Positions 1 to 7,055 of a stretch of 7,055 bases of DNA are shown here, one piece after another. The position numbers and the translations under genes were made by a program. The stretch comes from Flavobacterium sp. GTDB taxonomy: Bacteria > Bacteroidota > Bacteroidia > Flavobacteriales > Flavobacteriaceae. The stretch covers positions 1 through 7,055 of the forward strand of contig JAAURU010000193.1 of the NCBI GenBank assembly GCA_012032075.1. The letters run 5' to 3'. The notes beneath the pieces were generated by a model. That model ran no database searches. It saw nothing but the letters and a program-made list of their open reading frames with translations, and was not told where the DNA came from. Position 1 is the first letter of the stretch. Every line of letters starts with the position of its first letter.

Positions 1-1091
1 TATCTATGGAATATTAAAGGAGACTATAGAGCACAAGAATCCTATGCCTATTTAACAGGAAGAAATAGTGGTAATGGCATAATTAATAATCCAAGAAATG
101 AAGGATTTTTCACCTCTTTTTCTCCATTTTATGATGTAAATAATGGTATTTGGAATACAAATAAAACCAACTGGACTTCGGCAAGTAGCATTACAAAATA
201 TAGCCCTTATGGTGCAGAGCTAGAAAATAAAGATGCACTAAATAGATATAGCGCAGCACAGTATGGATATCAATACACCTTACCCATGGCTGTGGCTTCT
301 AATGCTAAATATTCACAAATGGGCTTTGAAGGTTTTGAAGAAACCATGAATCGAAATAACAGTTTTAACAAACATTTCGCTTTTAGTGCTTCAAATTTAA
401 ATCTCGATACTAATAACTCGCACACTGGGAAAAGAAGTATAAAGGTAGCAAATGGGCAAAAAGTAGCTTTAAGTAGAAGTTTAAAGAAAAATTTACCTAC
501 TATTGTAGAAGACAAATGTCCTACAGTTATAATAAATCCACCTCCAGTAAGTTGTATTTCTATAGCGAGTGTGCAGTATTGTTTTCCATCAATCCCTCAA
601 ACTTCTCAAAATCACTGTACTGCTGATTCAATGGTAATTTTAGTTATTATTTAAATGTAGCTGTAAACTTAAATGGTTATCAAGTTCAAAGTGTAGAGAT
701 AATTCCTTTTGATGCCGTTTATTACCAGCAATCAGGATACAGTGTAAGTCCAAATTTTACTAATATAAGTTATAATTCACCAGATAATACTCCGCCTTTT
801 AACGCAATAGTTAAATACAATGGTCAAGATGGAACTTGTTGTCAATTTACTATTCAAATACTTAGAAGTAGCGCTTCAACATCAGCTATAGAAAGATGTA
901 CTCCTATAATTATTGGTGAATGTAAACCTTATTTAATTCCCCTTAATTCGATAGGTAGAACATTTGAATATACCGATTGTTCATCTGGAGAAACGTTTCA
1001 AGTTCGTGGAAGAGACGAATCGTTTGAAATCTGTTCAAGAACACCTGTCGTTGGAGCAACAGTAGGAACTAATATTAATTGTATTAATTAA
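1..1091 (+). CDS. C-terminal part of giant RHS/YD-like secreted protein, 5'-truncated by window, one frame break
   Basis: The reading frame is open from the window edge (frame 1), so the gene starts upstream. About 210 residues are read in frame 1, and a further ~153 in frame 3 from about base 630 to the stop at 1089-1091. The first part contains YSPYGAELENKDAL (about residues 67-80), SAAQYGYQYTLPMAVASNAK and FEGFEET, then HTGKRSIKVANGQKVALSR (141-159). I recognise this series from the C-terminal region of very large RHS-like secreted proteins of Flavobacteriia. After it comes a different tail with 11 cysteines, ending in a segment with YTDC and FEICSR. Frame 1 stops at 652-654, while frame 3 has no stop between 627 and 1089 and reads as similar Asn/Ser/Thr/Cys-rich protein, so I join them as one gene. 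The function is unknown; the family role (surface-exposed or secreted, possibly toxin or adhesin delivery) is inference. Gene 2 starts only 8 bases after the stop. Confidence 0.8.
627..654 (+). other. Frame break in first giant gene (frame 1 to frame 3, -1)
   Basis: Frame 3 has a stop at 624-626 and frame 1 stops at 652-654, so the change of frame must lie between these. Reading 'tca atg gta' with one extra A (tca aat ggt aat ttt agt) gives S-N-G-N-F-S and joins the two halves smoothly, which points to a single missing A near base 630. There is no X-XXY-YYZ slippery heptamer in the zero frame here. A true one-base deletion or a sequencing error is therefore more likely than programmed -1 frameshifting. 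Confidence 0.75.
966..1091 (+). other. C-terminal Cys-containing YTDC-type module of first giant gene
   Basis: The last ~40 residues in frame 3 read FEYTDCSSGETFQVRG, then FEICSRTP, then a Gly/Thr/Asn-rich end with a last Cys three codons before the stop. The order aromatic-x-YTDC, polar turn, short beta strand, xxCxR resembles a small disulfide-bonded beta module that I have seen at the ends of secreted Bacteroidota proteins. No family accession can be given from sequence alone. It lacks the long conserved C-terminal domain expected of a type IX secretion signal, so the export route beyond the periplasm is open. Confidence 0.4.
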
Positions 1092-1099
1092 TAATTAAA

Positions 1100-1672
1100 A
1101 TGAAAAAAATTATAGTAATAATCATACTAATTTCGAACAATTTATTTTGCCAAAGAGGTGAATTGGGCAACTCAATCAACAACTCTTTCATTCCAGAATC
1201 GGGTAAATATGTTATCAGTGGTTGGGTAAAAGAAAATCAAGCGCAACAAGTGTTAAATTATACCAGTTTTATACGAGTAACTATTACTGGTGTTCAAAAT
1301 CCTGTAAATGTAAGTTTTACTCCAAATGGAGCTATAATAGATGGCTGGCAAAGAATTGTAGGAGTTCTAGAAATTCCTGTTTTTGTAGCTACAGAAAATC
1401 CAGAGTTAACTATTGCACTAGAATGTAACAACGCATCAGGTAACGAGTGTTATTATGATGATATAAGATTTTACCCTTTTAACGGAAATTTAAAAAGTTT
1501 TGTTTATGATGAAGAAACACAACGTTTAATGGCTGAGTTAGATGAAAATAATTTTGCTACTTTTTATGAATATGACCTTGAAGGTGGTTTAGTAAGAGTA
1601 AAAAAAGAAACGGAAAGAGGAGTTTATACCATTCAAGAAACAAGGAGTAATTCCTATAAAAGAAATGAGTAA
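1100..1672 (+). CDS. Small secreted protein: CBM-like beta domain plus RHS-family C-terminal tail
   Basis: This is a 190-residue protein. Residues 1-18 form a signal peptide (MKKIIVIIILISNNLFC then Q). Residues about 30-128 look like a jelly-roll carbohydrate-binding-like domain, with GKYVISGWVKENQAQQV at the start, GWQRIVGVLEIP in the middle and CYYDDIRFYPFNG at the end. That order (GKY-x-SGWVKE, then W-x-R/K, then DDIRF/DDIR-x-P) is typical of such domains in Bacteroidota. Residues about 132-186 hold a YD-like tail: FVYDEETQRLMAELDENN, FATFYEYDLEGGLVRVKKET, ERGVYTIQETRSN. In flavobacterial giant RHS-like proteins, as I know them, this domain and tail normally form the C-terminus directly after the HTGKRSIKV region. 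Here they are a separate gene with its own export signal. It starts 8 bases after the stop of the preceding gene and overlaps the next gene by 8 bases, so translation is probably coupled. No Shine-Dalgarno is present, as is usual in this phylum. Function beyond surface or sugar binding is unknown. Confidence 0.85.
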   Translation: MKKIIVIIILISNNLFCQRGELGNSINNSFIPESGKYVISGWVKENQAQQVLNYTSFIRVTITGVQNPVNVSFTPNGAIIDGWQRIVGVLEIPVFVATENPELTIALECNNASGNECYYDDIRFYPFNGNLKSFVYDEETQRLMAELDENNFATFYEYDLEGGLVRVKKETERGVYTIQETRSNSYKRNE

Positions 1673-2366
1673 AAGTAATATAGTATTATTTTTTCTACTG
1701 TTTGTTACCCTAGGTTTATCTCAAAATAAAGTAAACCTCGATAGTATTTTGAAGAAAAGTGAACACTTTTATAAAGCACAATCGCATTTTTACTACAAAA
1801 CAGTCTATAAATTATACACTACTCCTTCTTCAAATGAAGTAGCAGAAGAAGATTATGGAGAGTTAATTGGACACAATGGGATCATTTACCAAAAGATGTA
1901 TGCCAATGAAAATATTGATTTTGAAGAAAAAAAAATGATTATTGATAATGATAATAAAATAGTGGCAATTCAAAAAAAAGAAACCAATGATGTTTTATTT
2001 GGTATTAAAAATTATTTTAATCAATATTCAAAAAAACAAATTATTAAAAATGATAATTACTGGATTTTAGAATTATATAACCCTGTAGATCTCTTTGTAA
2101 AATATTATAAAGTGAGAATTTATTTTTATAAAAAAGATGGTAGTATATATAAACAAGGATTGTACAGTAAAGGTCAAAGTTCAGTTAATAAAAAGGGTAA
2201 AAAGTTAATCATTAAAGATCCAAGGCTGGAAATTTATTTTAGAAAAGAGAAATACACAAATGAACAAGCTAAAAAAGTAGATCTCAGTTATTATTTTACC
2301 AAAAATTCAGAAGGAAAAATTATTTTGAAAAATAAAATAGCAAATTATAAATTATTACAAAATTAA
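1665..2366 (+). CDS. Secreted or periplasmic protein of unknown function, 233 residues
   Basis: The N-terminus is a signal peptide (Lys at residue 3, hydrophobic VLFFLLFVTLGLS, cut before Q20). The mature protein is Lys-, Tyr- and Asn-rich and predicted mostly beta. It begins with an amphipathic helix (LDSILKKSEHFYKAQSHFYY), then alternating strands, and near the C-terminal third DPRLEIYFRKEKY. The pattern (helix, then a curved antiparallel sheet; 'short helix, Y-x-Y, G-x-I-Y') recalls small LolA-like or lipoprotein-associated folds found in flavobacteria, but I cannot assign a family. It has no lipobox, so it is probably soluble in the periplasm or released. ATG 1665 is chosen because it gives the signal peptide; it overlaps the stop of gene 2 by 8 bases, indicating coupled translation. 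An AGGAG lies at 1643-1647, too far (about 17 bases) to act as a ribosome binding site. A position between two giant genes suggests an accessory or protective partner, which is inference. Confidence 0.85.
   Translation: MSKSNIVLFFLLFVTLGLSQNKVNLDSILKKSEHFYKAQSHFYYKTVYKLYTTPSSNEVAEEDYGELIGHNGIIYQKMYANENIDFEEKKMIIDNDNKIVAIQKKETNDVLFGIKNYFNQYSKKQIIKNDNYWILELYNPVDLFVKYYKVRIYFYKKDGSIYKQGLYSKGQSSVNKKGKKLIIKDPRLEIYFRKEKYTNEQAKKVDLSYYFTKNSEGKIILKNKIANYKLLQN
1927..1979 (+). repeat. Two poly-A tracts (A9 at 1927-1935, A8 at 1972-1979) inside the 233-residue gene
   Basis: Both tracts encode Lys-rich stretches (EEKKM and QKKE) and both are in frame in this assembly. Tracts of this length are classical sites of replication slippage, so gain or loss of one A would truncate the protein soon afterwards. 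They also serve as an internal check on sequence quality, since long homopolymers are where indel errors concentrate, yet the two actual frame breaks in the window lie in much shorter runs. Confidence 0.6.
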
Positions 2367-2392
2367 AAAGTTTGCATTCAATACCATAGTAT

Positions 2393-5300
2393 ATGATGAA
2401 GTTAAAAAAGATTATTGTAGCATTTTTATTTTTTTCTATCTCAGGTTTTGCCCAAAACCCTGAGAGAGAATATAATCTATTTACACCACAAACACCTACC
2501 ACTTTAAATGATTTAATCAATCTTCCAGAGGGTATAATGGTTTACGATTCGGAAGCAGGTTTACCTAATCAAATGAATTATAATCCATACAGTTTTATCG
2601 TTATCTATAAATAACGATATAGGGCCTTTTGTTTGGTATTCAGTAAAAGCGAAATTTAATATAACACCTTTATTTGCAGATGGTTCTTTTGATACTTCTT
2701 TTGATAAAGAATTAGAAATAAGCTACAATCCTTTTAGCTCAAGTTCAGGTTCTGGAACAGAATTTTCTGATCTAAGCTATTTACAATTACAAAATAGATA
2801 TGGTATTAAAGTAAAAATTGTACCAGGAACATTAGAAGTAAAAAATGTAGCTACTGGAACAATCATGCCATTACCTACAAATAATGTTTTTGTTTCTATG
2901 GGCTTTAAAGCGCAGAGGCATTATAGTGTTTCTGAACAAATTATTTCACCTACTCATATTTTTAATGCTACTAGTAATTCAATATTTTTAAATTGGAATG
3001 CCTTTCAAGGTGCATTAGAATATGAACTAGAATGGACTTGGGTAGATGCTTTTTCTGATATTAGTTTAGAAGAAATTCGTCCAGCAAATACTATTCCATT
3101 TTCTGAACGTGATTTTGAACTTAACAATACGAGGATTTCTACATCAAGTTTAAGTTATGAAATCCCATTAGTGTATTCAAAAGGTTATTTAATCTACAGA
3201 GTAAGACCTATTGGTATATTAGGAAGAAATTATGCTTCAAAATACTATGGTTTATGGAGTTCAGGAGTAAGTCCAAAAATTAATGTAAGTAATTGGCCAC
3301 ATCAATTTTTAATTACAAGTGATCATGAATCAGGAAAAAACTGGCAATTTCAAGCAAGTTATGCCGAAAACGGTAAGAAAAAAGAAGTAGTAAGTTATTT
3401 TGATGGTTCATTACGTAACAGACAAACAGTTACTAAAGTAAATAGCGATAACAACGCTATTGTGGGTGAAGTAATTTATGATACTCAGGGTAGAGCAGCT
3501 ATTGAAGTATTACCTACACCAGTGAATCAAAATATTTTAAAATATTTTACTAAATTCAACCAAAATAGTGCTGGTAATCCATATAGTTTTAAAGACTTCC
3601 AATTAGGTAATAACTCAGAATCCTGTTTCATGCCTGCGCAAGGAATGTCAAATGCTTCTGGTTCGAGTAAATATTATTCTTCAAATAATGAATTTAAAAA
3701 CCAGTTAAATAATGGCTTTATTCCAAATGCAGAATTATTTCCTTTTTCTCAAATAGAATATACAAACGATAATACAGGAAGAATTTCTAGTAAAGGAGGT
3801 GTTGGAAAAACACATCAAATAGGCACTAATCATGAAATGAAATATTTCTATTCTACACCTACAGATAAAGAACTTAATAGGTTATTTGGTTACAGTGTAG
3901 GAAATGTGGAGCATTACAAAAAGAATACAGTTGTAGATCCTAATGGACAAATATCGATAAGTTATATTGATCCTAAAGGGAATACAATTGCAACCGCATT
4001 AGCTGCAGGTACTCCTGCCTCTATGGATAGCTTAGATGATGCTAAAGATTTAGCTAAAGACAAATCAGGTAATCCTATGCATACAAACACTGAGGTTAAT
4101 TTGTATAAAGATTTTAATACAAAAACTACTAGTAGAAATTTTTACTCGTTTATAGATAAGTCTGTTGTATCAAAAGAAATTACAGCAAAAGGGCAATTAG
4201 TACCTTATACATTTAAGTATAAAATGGATGCTATTCCTTCCTATTTTAGCGCTTCTTTGTGTCCAAAAAACTATCCATTTGTATATGATTTACAACTTAG
4301 TTTAAAAGATGTTTGTGGGACTGATTATTTGAATGTTAACCAAAAAATAGGGCAAGTTAATTTAAATGGGAGCACAAGCACAGTCAACTTTCCTGAAACA
4401 AATTATGCATTAAGTTTAAATACAGGAACTTATTCTTTACTAAAGAGTTTAACAGTAGATAAAGAAGCACTTAATGCTTATGCTGATGATTATATTGATA
4501 GATTAAAAACACCTGGTAGTGGATGCTATCAAGACCCTAAATTGTTTGAACCACAGCCTCAATTAGATTTTTGTAATCTTACCTGTGGCAATTGTATGGA
4601 TAGAATAGGTGGAAGCATACAAAATTATGTACAACAAGAAATTAGAAAATATTTCAACAATACAAGTTTTATTGCTACTCCTACTCAAAATGCTACTGCT
4701 GTTAGTGTTACTTTCCAAGACGCTAATACCGATAGTAACGGCACACAAAATATTGAACCAGCAGAAGTTACAGCTTTAGTAACTCGTTTTGTAGAAGAAT
4801 GGAAAATATTACTAGCACAATGTGATGCACTTTGTGAAAAACCAGTGTACAATAATAACTGCGAAGCTAACAGACTATCATTATTAGACGATATGTCTCC
4901 AAATGGTCAATATGGTGAAACAGATAGTAGTTTTGCAGAAAAATTCAAATTAAGTGTATTTAATCATCAACCAGATGCTGCAACTACAGGTGCTTTATTT
5001 ACTTATAATAGCGCTACAAATACAGCAATAGTTACAAATAACGATTGGAAAAAACCAATACCAGAATATATAAATAGCGATGGTACTAAATATGTAGATG
5101 TAATTAAGAAAATTAGAAATGGAGCGGTTACATATGTTCCAGAAATAGATTTAGGTACAACTACTATTTCATACACTCCTATTAGAAGAGACAGTAATGG
5201 AGATGAAATTGTAAAAGTAGTTCCTCAAAAGCTTAAAAACATTTCCGATTTCTTATTAAAATGGGATGCTAACTGGGCAAATGCATTATTATCATATCAC

Positions 5301-7055
5301 CCAGAGTATGCTTATTTAAAATATACTGAAGAAATTTGTAAAAACACGAATACTTTTAATGTTCCACATTCAAGAAGTACAGAACCTAATTTTGAGGTAA
5401 CTTTAACGTCAGATGGTTATGATGATATGTTATTTAAAACAAAAACAGTTTTAGAGGCTTCAAACATAAAAAGAAATGGCATTCCTATCTTTAGCTTTTC
5501 TGCTGCTGGTATAAAAGCTATATTTGAAAACGACCCATATTTTAAACAAATGAGTACTGGTTTCGATACTAAATATGTAGAAAGATTTGGGATAATGAAT
5601 AGTGCTATAACAAATAATTATACCGAACTTAATACAAACATGTTTCAATTAGCGGTTAAAACAGTTATAGGAAATCCATTAACTGCTACACAGGCTAATG
5701 ATAATTTTGCCTATCTCAATTCAAGCGCTGTTTCTCAAAGTGCCAGAGATCAAATTTGGAATACCTACAAAGCCTACTATGTAAGCTTTAAATCAAAAAT
5801 AAAGCACGTTTTCATATCTATTTATGCTATGGAAAATGGAGCTTATAATGGGTGTATAGGAGGTAATACTTCCACTTCAGTTACTAATGTACTATCAGAT
5901 AATTTTCCGCAAAAAGCTACTCTATATAGTTATATATATAATACTGTATTAGCTACTAAAACAAATAATTTATGCAACAGTACTAGTGGTGTTTTATATG
6001 CAAATAAATCAAAACGCTTTATTCCTATAGATGTTACTTATGATGCTGCAGCTAACCCTATCGATGTTATTAATGATGCCTATGCAGCAAATACTTATCA
6101 ATATTATCTACAAACAGGAAGCTGTCCCTTATTATTTGATTTAGACATGCTTTTAGATGGGTTTTTTACTGATATATCTTTACAGGTGAATCAAAACCCT
6201 CTAGCTTTAAATAATGTTTCTTTTAGCGGGCATTATACCAGTAGAGCCTTTTTAAATTCACTTTTAAAATTCTCGCAAAATACAACCTTAATTGATAATG
6301 ACACTTTTCCATTTCAATCTATTAAAATAAATACAGCTTTAGCTAATAATATATTACAAATAGATTTTACTGGAAATTTAAGAACTGGAACTGCCTTTTC
6401 AACTAAAAAAGACAATACTATAAGTGGATTAAGAATAAATGCTATACCTGGGTACTCATGGTCAAGTTACAATAACTTATCTAACGGATGGAAAATTGTA
6501 GCGGTAAAACAGCTCTATTACGATGCATCACTTTCTACACCTGCACAAGGGAGTTTTAAATTTAGTGGAATTGCAACTATACAAAACTTGGTTACAAATA
6601 GCTTAGAGGATGTTGTTTTCACTGGAGAAACTTTTGCAAAAATAGGAGAATGTAGTACGGTTAATAATGGTGTGGGTGATGTACTAGATCCAGGAGCAGG
6701 AAATTCACCAAACGATCCTAGTGGTTGTGATAAAAAATACCGCTTTAATACTGCTATAACCTTGTTGTTAAACGAATTAAAAAGGAATGGAAAATTAAAC
6801 AGCTCTACCGCAGTAGATTTGAATACTTATGCTTCTTACAAAAATTACTATTTACCAGAATTTTTCAATGATTTAGGCTCAATAAAACAAGTAAAATGGA
6901 TTAAAGAAGGTAACGCTACTTATAAATTAATAAAAGCAGGAAATCCTGTAGCTATTTTTACCGTTCAAAGTTCAAATTATACCACTGGATCAAGCAATGA
7001 TACAGCAGTATTAAATTTACTGGCAAACGCTTCAACTACTACAAAAATAACTTTT
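2393..7055 (+). CDS. Giant RHS/YD-like secreted protein, N-terminal ~1,550 residues, 3'-truncated by window, one frame break
   Basis: ATG 2393 (a second ATG follows at 2396) gives a clear signal peptide, MMKLKKIIVAFLFFSISG then FAQ. After a +1 change of frame at 2577-2614, frame 3 is open without a stop to the window edge. Recognisable elements (approximate residues): a fibronectin-III-like strand with LNWNAFQGALEYELEWTW (200); SYFDGSLRNRQTVTK (334) and IYDTQGRAAIEVLP (361), which are YD/RHS-type repeats; RLFGYSVGNVEHYKK (495) with VDPNGQISISYIDPKGN (513) and ATALAAGTP; a Cys cluster CxxxCxxC (727-734); CxxxC and a further Cys (810-823); LLDDMSPNGQYG (830); FLLKWDANWANALLSYHPEY (about 950); ENGAYNGCIGG. 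These match, in order, flavobacterial giant RHS-like proteins known to me. The C-terminal elements seen in the first giant gene are not reached here, so this is probably a second, paralogous copy. Export by Sec is seen; the final location and function are unknown. Confidence 0.85.
2577..2614 (+). other. Frame break near start of second giant gene (frame 2 to frame 3, +1)
   Basis: Frame 2 from ATG 2393 ends at TAA 2612-2614. Frame 3 has a stop at 2574-2576 and is then open to the window end, so the shift must lie between. Removing one T from the TTTT at 2593-2596 gives NPYS-LSLSINNDIGPFVWYS, a smooth join. As written, a signal peptide and 73 residues would be made and the remaining ~1,480 codons would be silent. 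Confidence 0.8.
2596..2619 (+). repeat. Perfect 9-bp inverted repeat with 6-base loop at the frame break
   Basis: TATCGTTAT (2596-2604) and ATAACGATA (2611-2619) are exact reverse complements around the loop CTATAA. The repeat covers the frame-2 stop codon and its left arm touches the TTTT run where the frame changes. It is AT-rich (2 G/C of 9 in each arm), so a stable RNA stem is only moderate and it is not a typical terminator. It could promote slippage during replication or translation, serve as a binding palindrome, or be chance. Confidence 0.6.
4524..4862 (+). other. Cysteine cluster within second giant protein (metal-site-like or disulfide knot)
   Basis: In frame 3 a Cys at 4524 is followed by FCNLTCGNCMDRIGG (Cys codons at 4572, 4584, 4593: C-x3-C-x2-C), then CDALCEK (4821, 4833: C-x3-C) and a further Cys at 4860. 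About 7 residues later comes LLDDMSPNGQYG. Seven cysteines within ~113 residues is far above the rest of the protein. For an exported protein disulfides are the default reading, but the C-x3-C-x2-C spacing also fits a bound metal. Confidence 0.55.

Noticed and set aside
270..515. Minus-strand ORF of 81 codons
   Set aside because: It lies antisense to the recognised core of the first giant gene and has no family signature; a shadow ORF.
627..654. Programmed -1 ribosomal frameshifting in the first giant
   Set aside because: No slippery heptamer of the X-XXY-YYZ type in the zero frame and no strong downstream stem seen.
1140..1152. Lipoprotein signal (NLFC) in gene 2
   Set aside because: The residue before Cys is Phe, which does not fit a lipobox; cleavage by signal peptidase I before Q is more usual in this phylum.
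1222..1428. Plus-strand ORF of 68 codons inside gene 2
   Set aside because: Out-of-frame shadow of the carbohydrate-binding-like domain, with a low-complexity Ser/Tyr/Cys/Lys translation.
2367..2392. Possible Bacteroidota -7 promoter (AAAGTTTG against TAnnTTTG)
   Set aside because: One mismatch, no TTG at the expected -33 distance, and a 26-base gap too small to argue for a separate promoter.
2320..2520. Minus-strand ORF spanning the gene 3/gene 4 junction
   Set aside because: Antisense to the signal peptide of the second giant and the end of gene 3; no start context and no recognised domain.
2596..2630. Inverted repeat as an intrinsic terminator
   Set aside because: The stem is AT-rich, it lies inside a gene whose frame continues for over 4 kb, and no U-tract directly follows (GGGCC intervenes).
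4563..5648. Minus-strand ORFs at 4563-4748 and 5460-5648
   Set aside because: Both lie antisense within the continuous frame of the second giant protein.

Overview
The window is AT-rich, densely coding on the + strand only, and looks like an accessory locus of a Flavobacteriia (Bacteroidota) chromosome. The supporting signs are Asn/Lys/Ser/Thr-rich secreted proteins, short signal peptides ending in ...Q (FAQ, LSQ, FCQ), no Shine-Dalgarno sequences near the starts, and giant RHS/YD-like secreted proteins of a type I recognise from Flavobacterium-like genomes. No RNA gene, mobile element, CRISPR array or convincing terminator is visible.

Layout, left to right: (1) 1-1091 is the 3' end of a giant RHS-like secreted protein. 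Its conserved core region is in frame 1, followed by a Cys-rich tail that continues in frame 3 after a one-base frame break at about 627-654. (2) 1100-1672 is a small secreted protein that looks like the normal C-terminal end of the giant family (a carbohydrate-binding-like beta domain plus a YD-like tail), but as a free-standing gene with its own signal peptide. (3) 1665-2366 is a 233-residue secreted protein of unknown function that overlaps gene 2 by 8 bases. (4) 2393-7055 is the start and first ~1,550 residues of a second giant RHS-like protein. It is open to the window edge and interrupted once near its start by another one-base frame break at 2577-2614, beside a perfect 9-bp inverted repeat. 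The minus-strand ORFs and the ORF at 1222-1428 are shadows.

The four genes are in one orientation with gaps of 8, -8 and 26 bases, so they probably form one transcription unit. All three starts in the window carry signal peptides, so the whole set acts at or beyond the inner membrane. The most interesting reading is a modular array: giant core with one C-terminal tail, detached alternative tail, small secreted partner, then another giant core. This resembles the organisation of polymorphic RHS systems, but no toxin domain or immunity function can be demonstrated here. The two frame breaks may be real (decay, phase switching, recoding) or sequencing errors; this matters for any interpretation.
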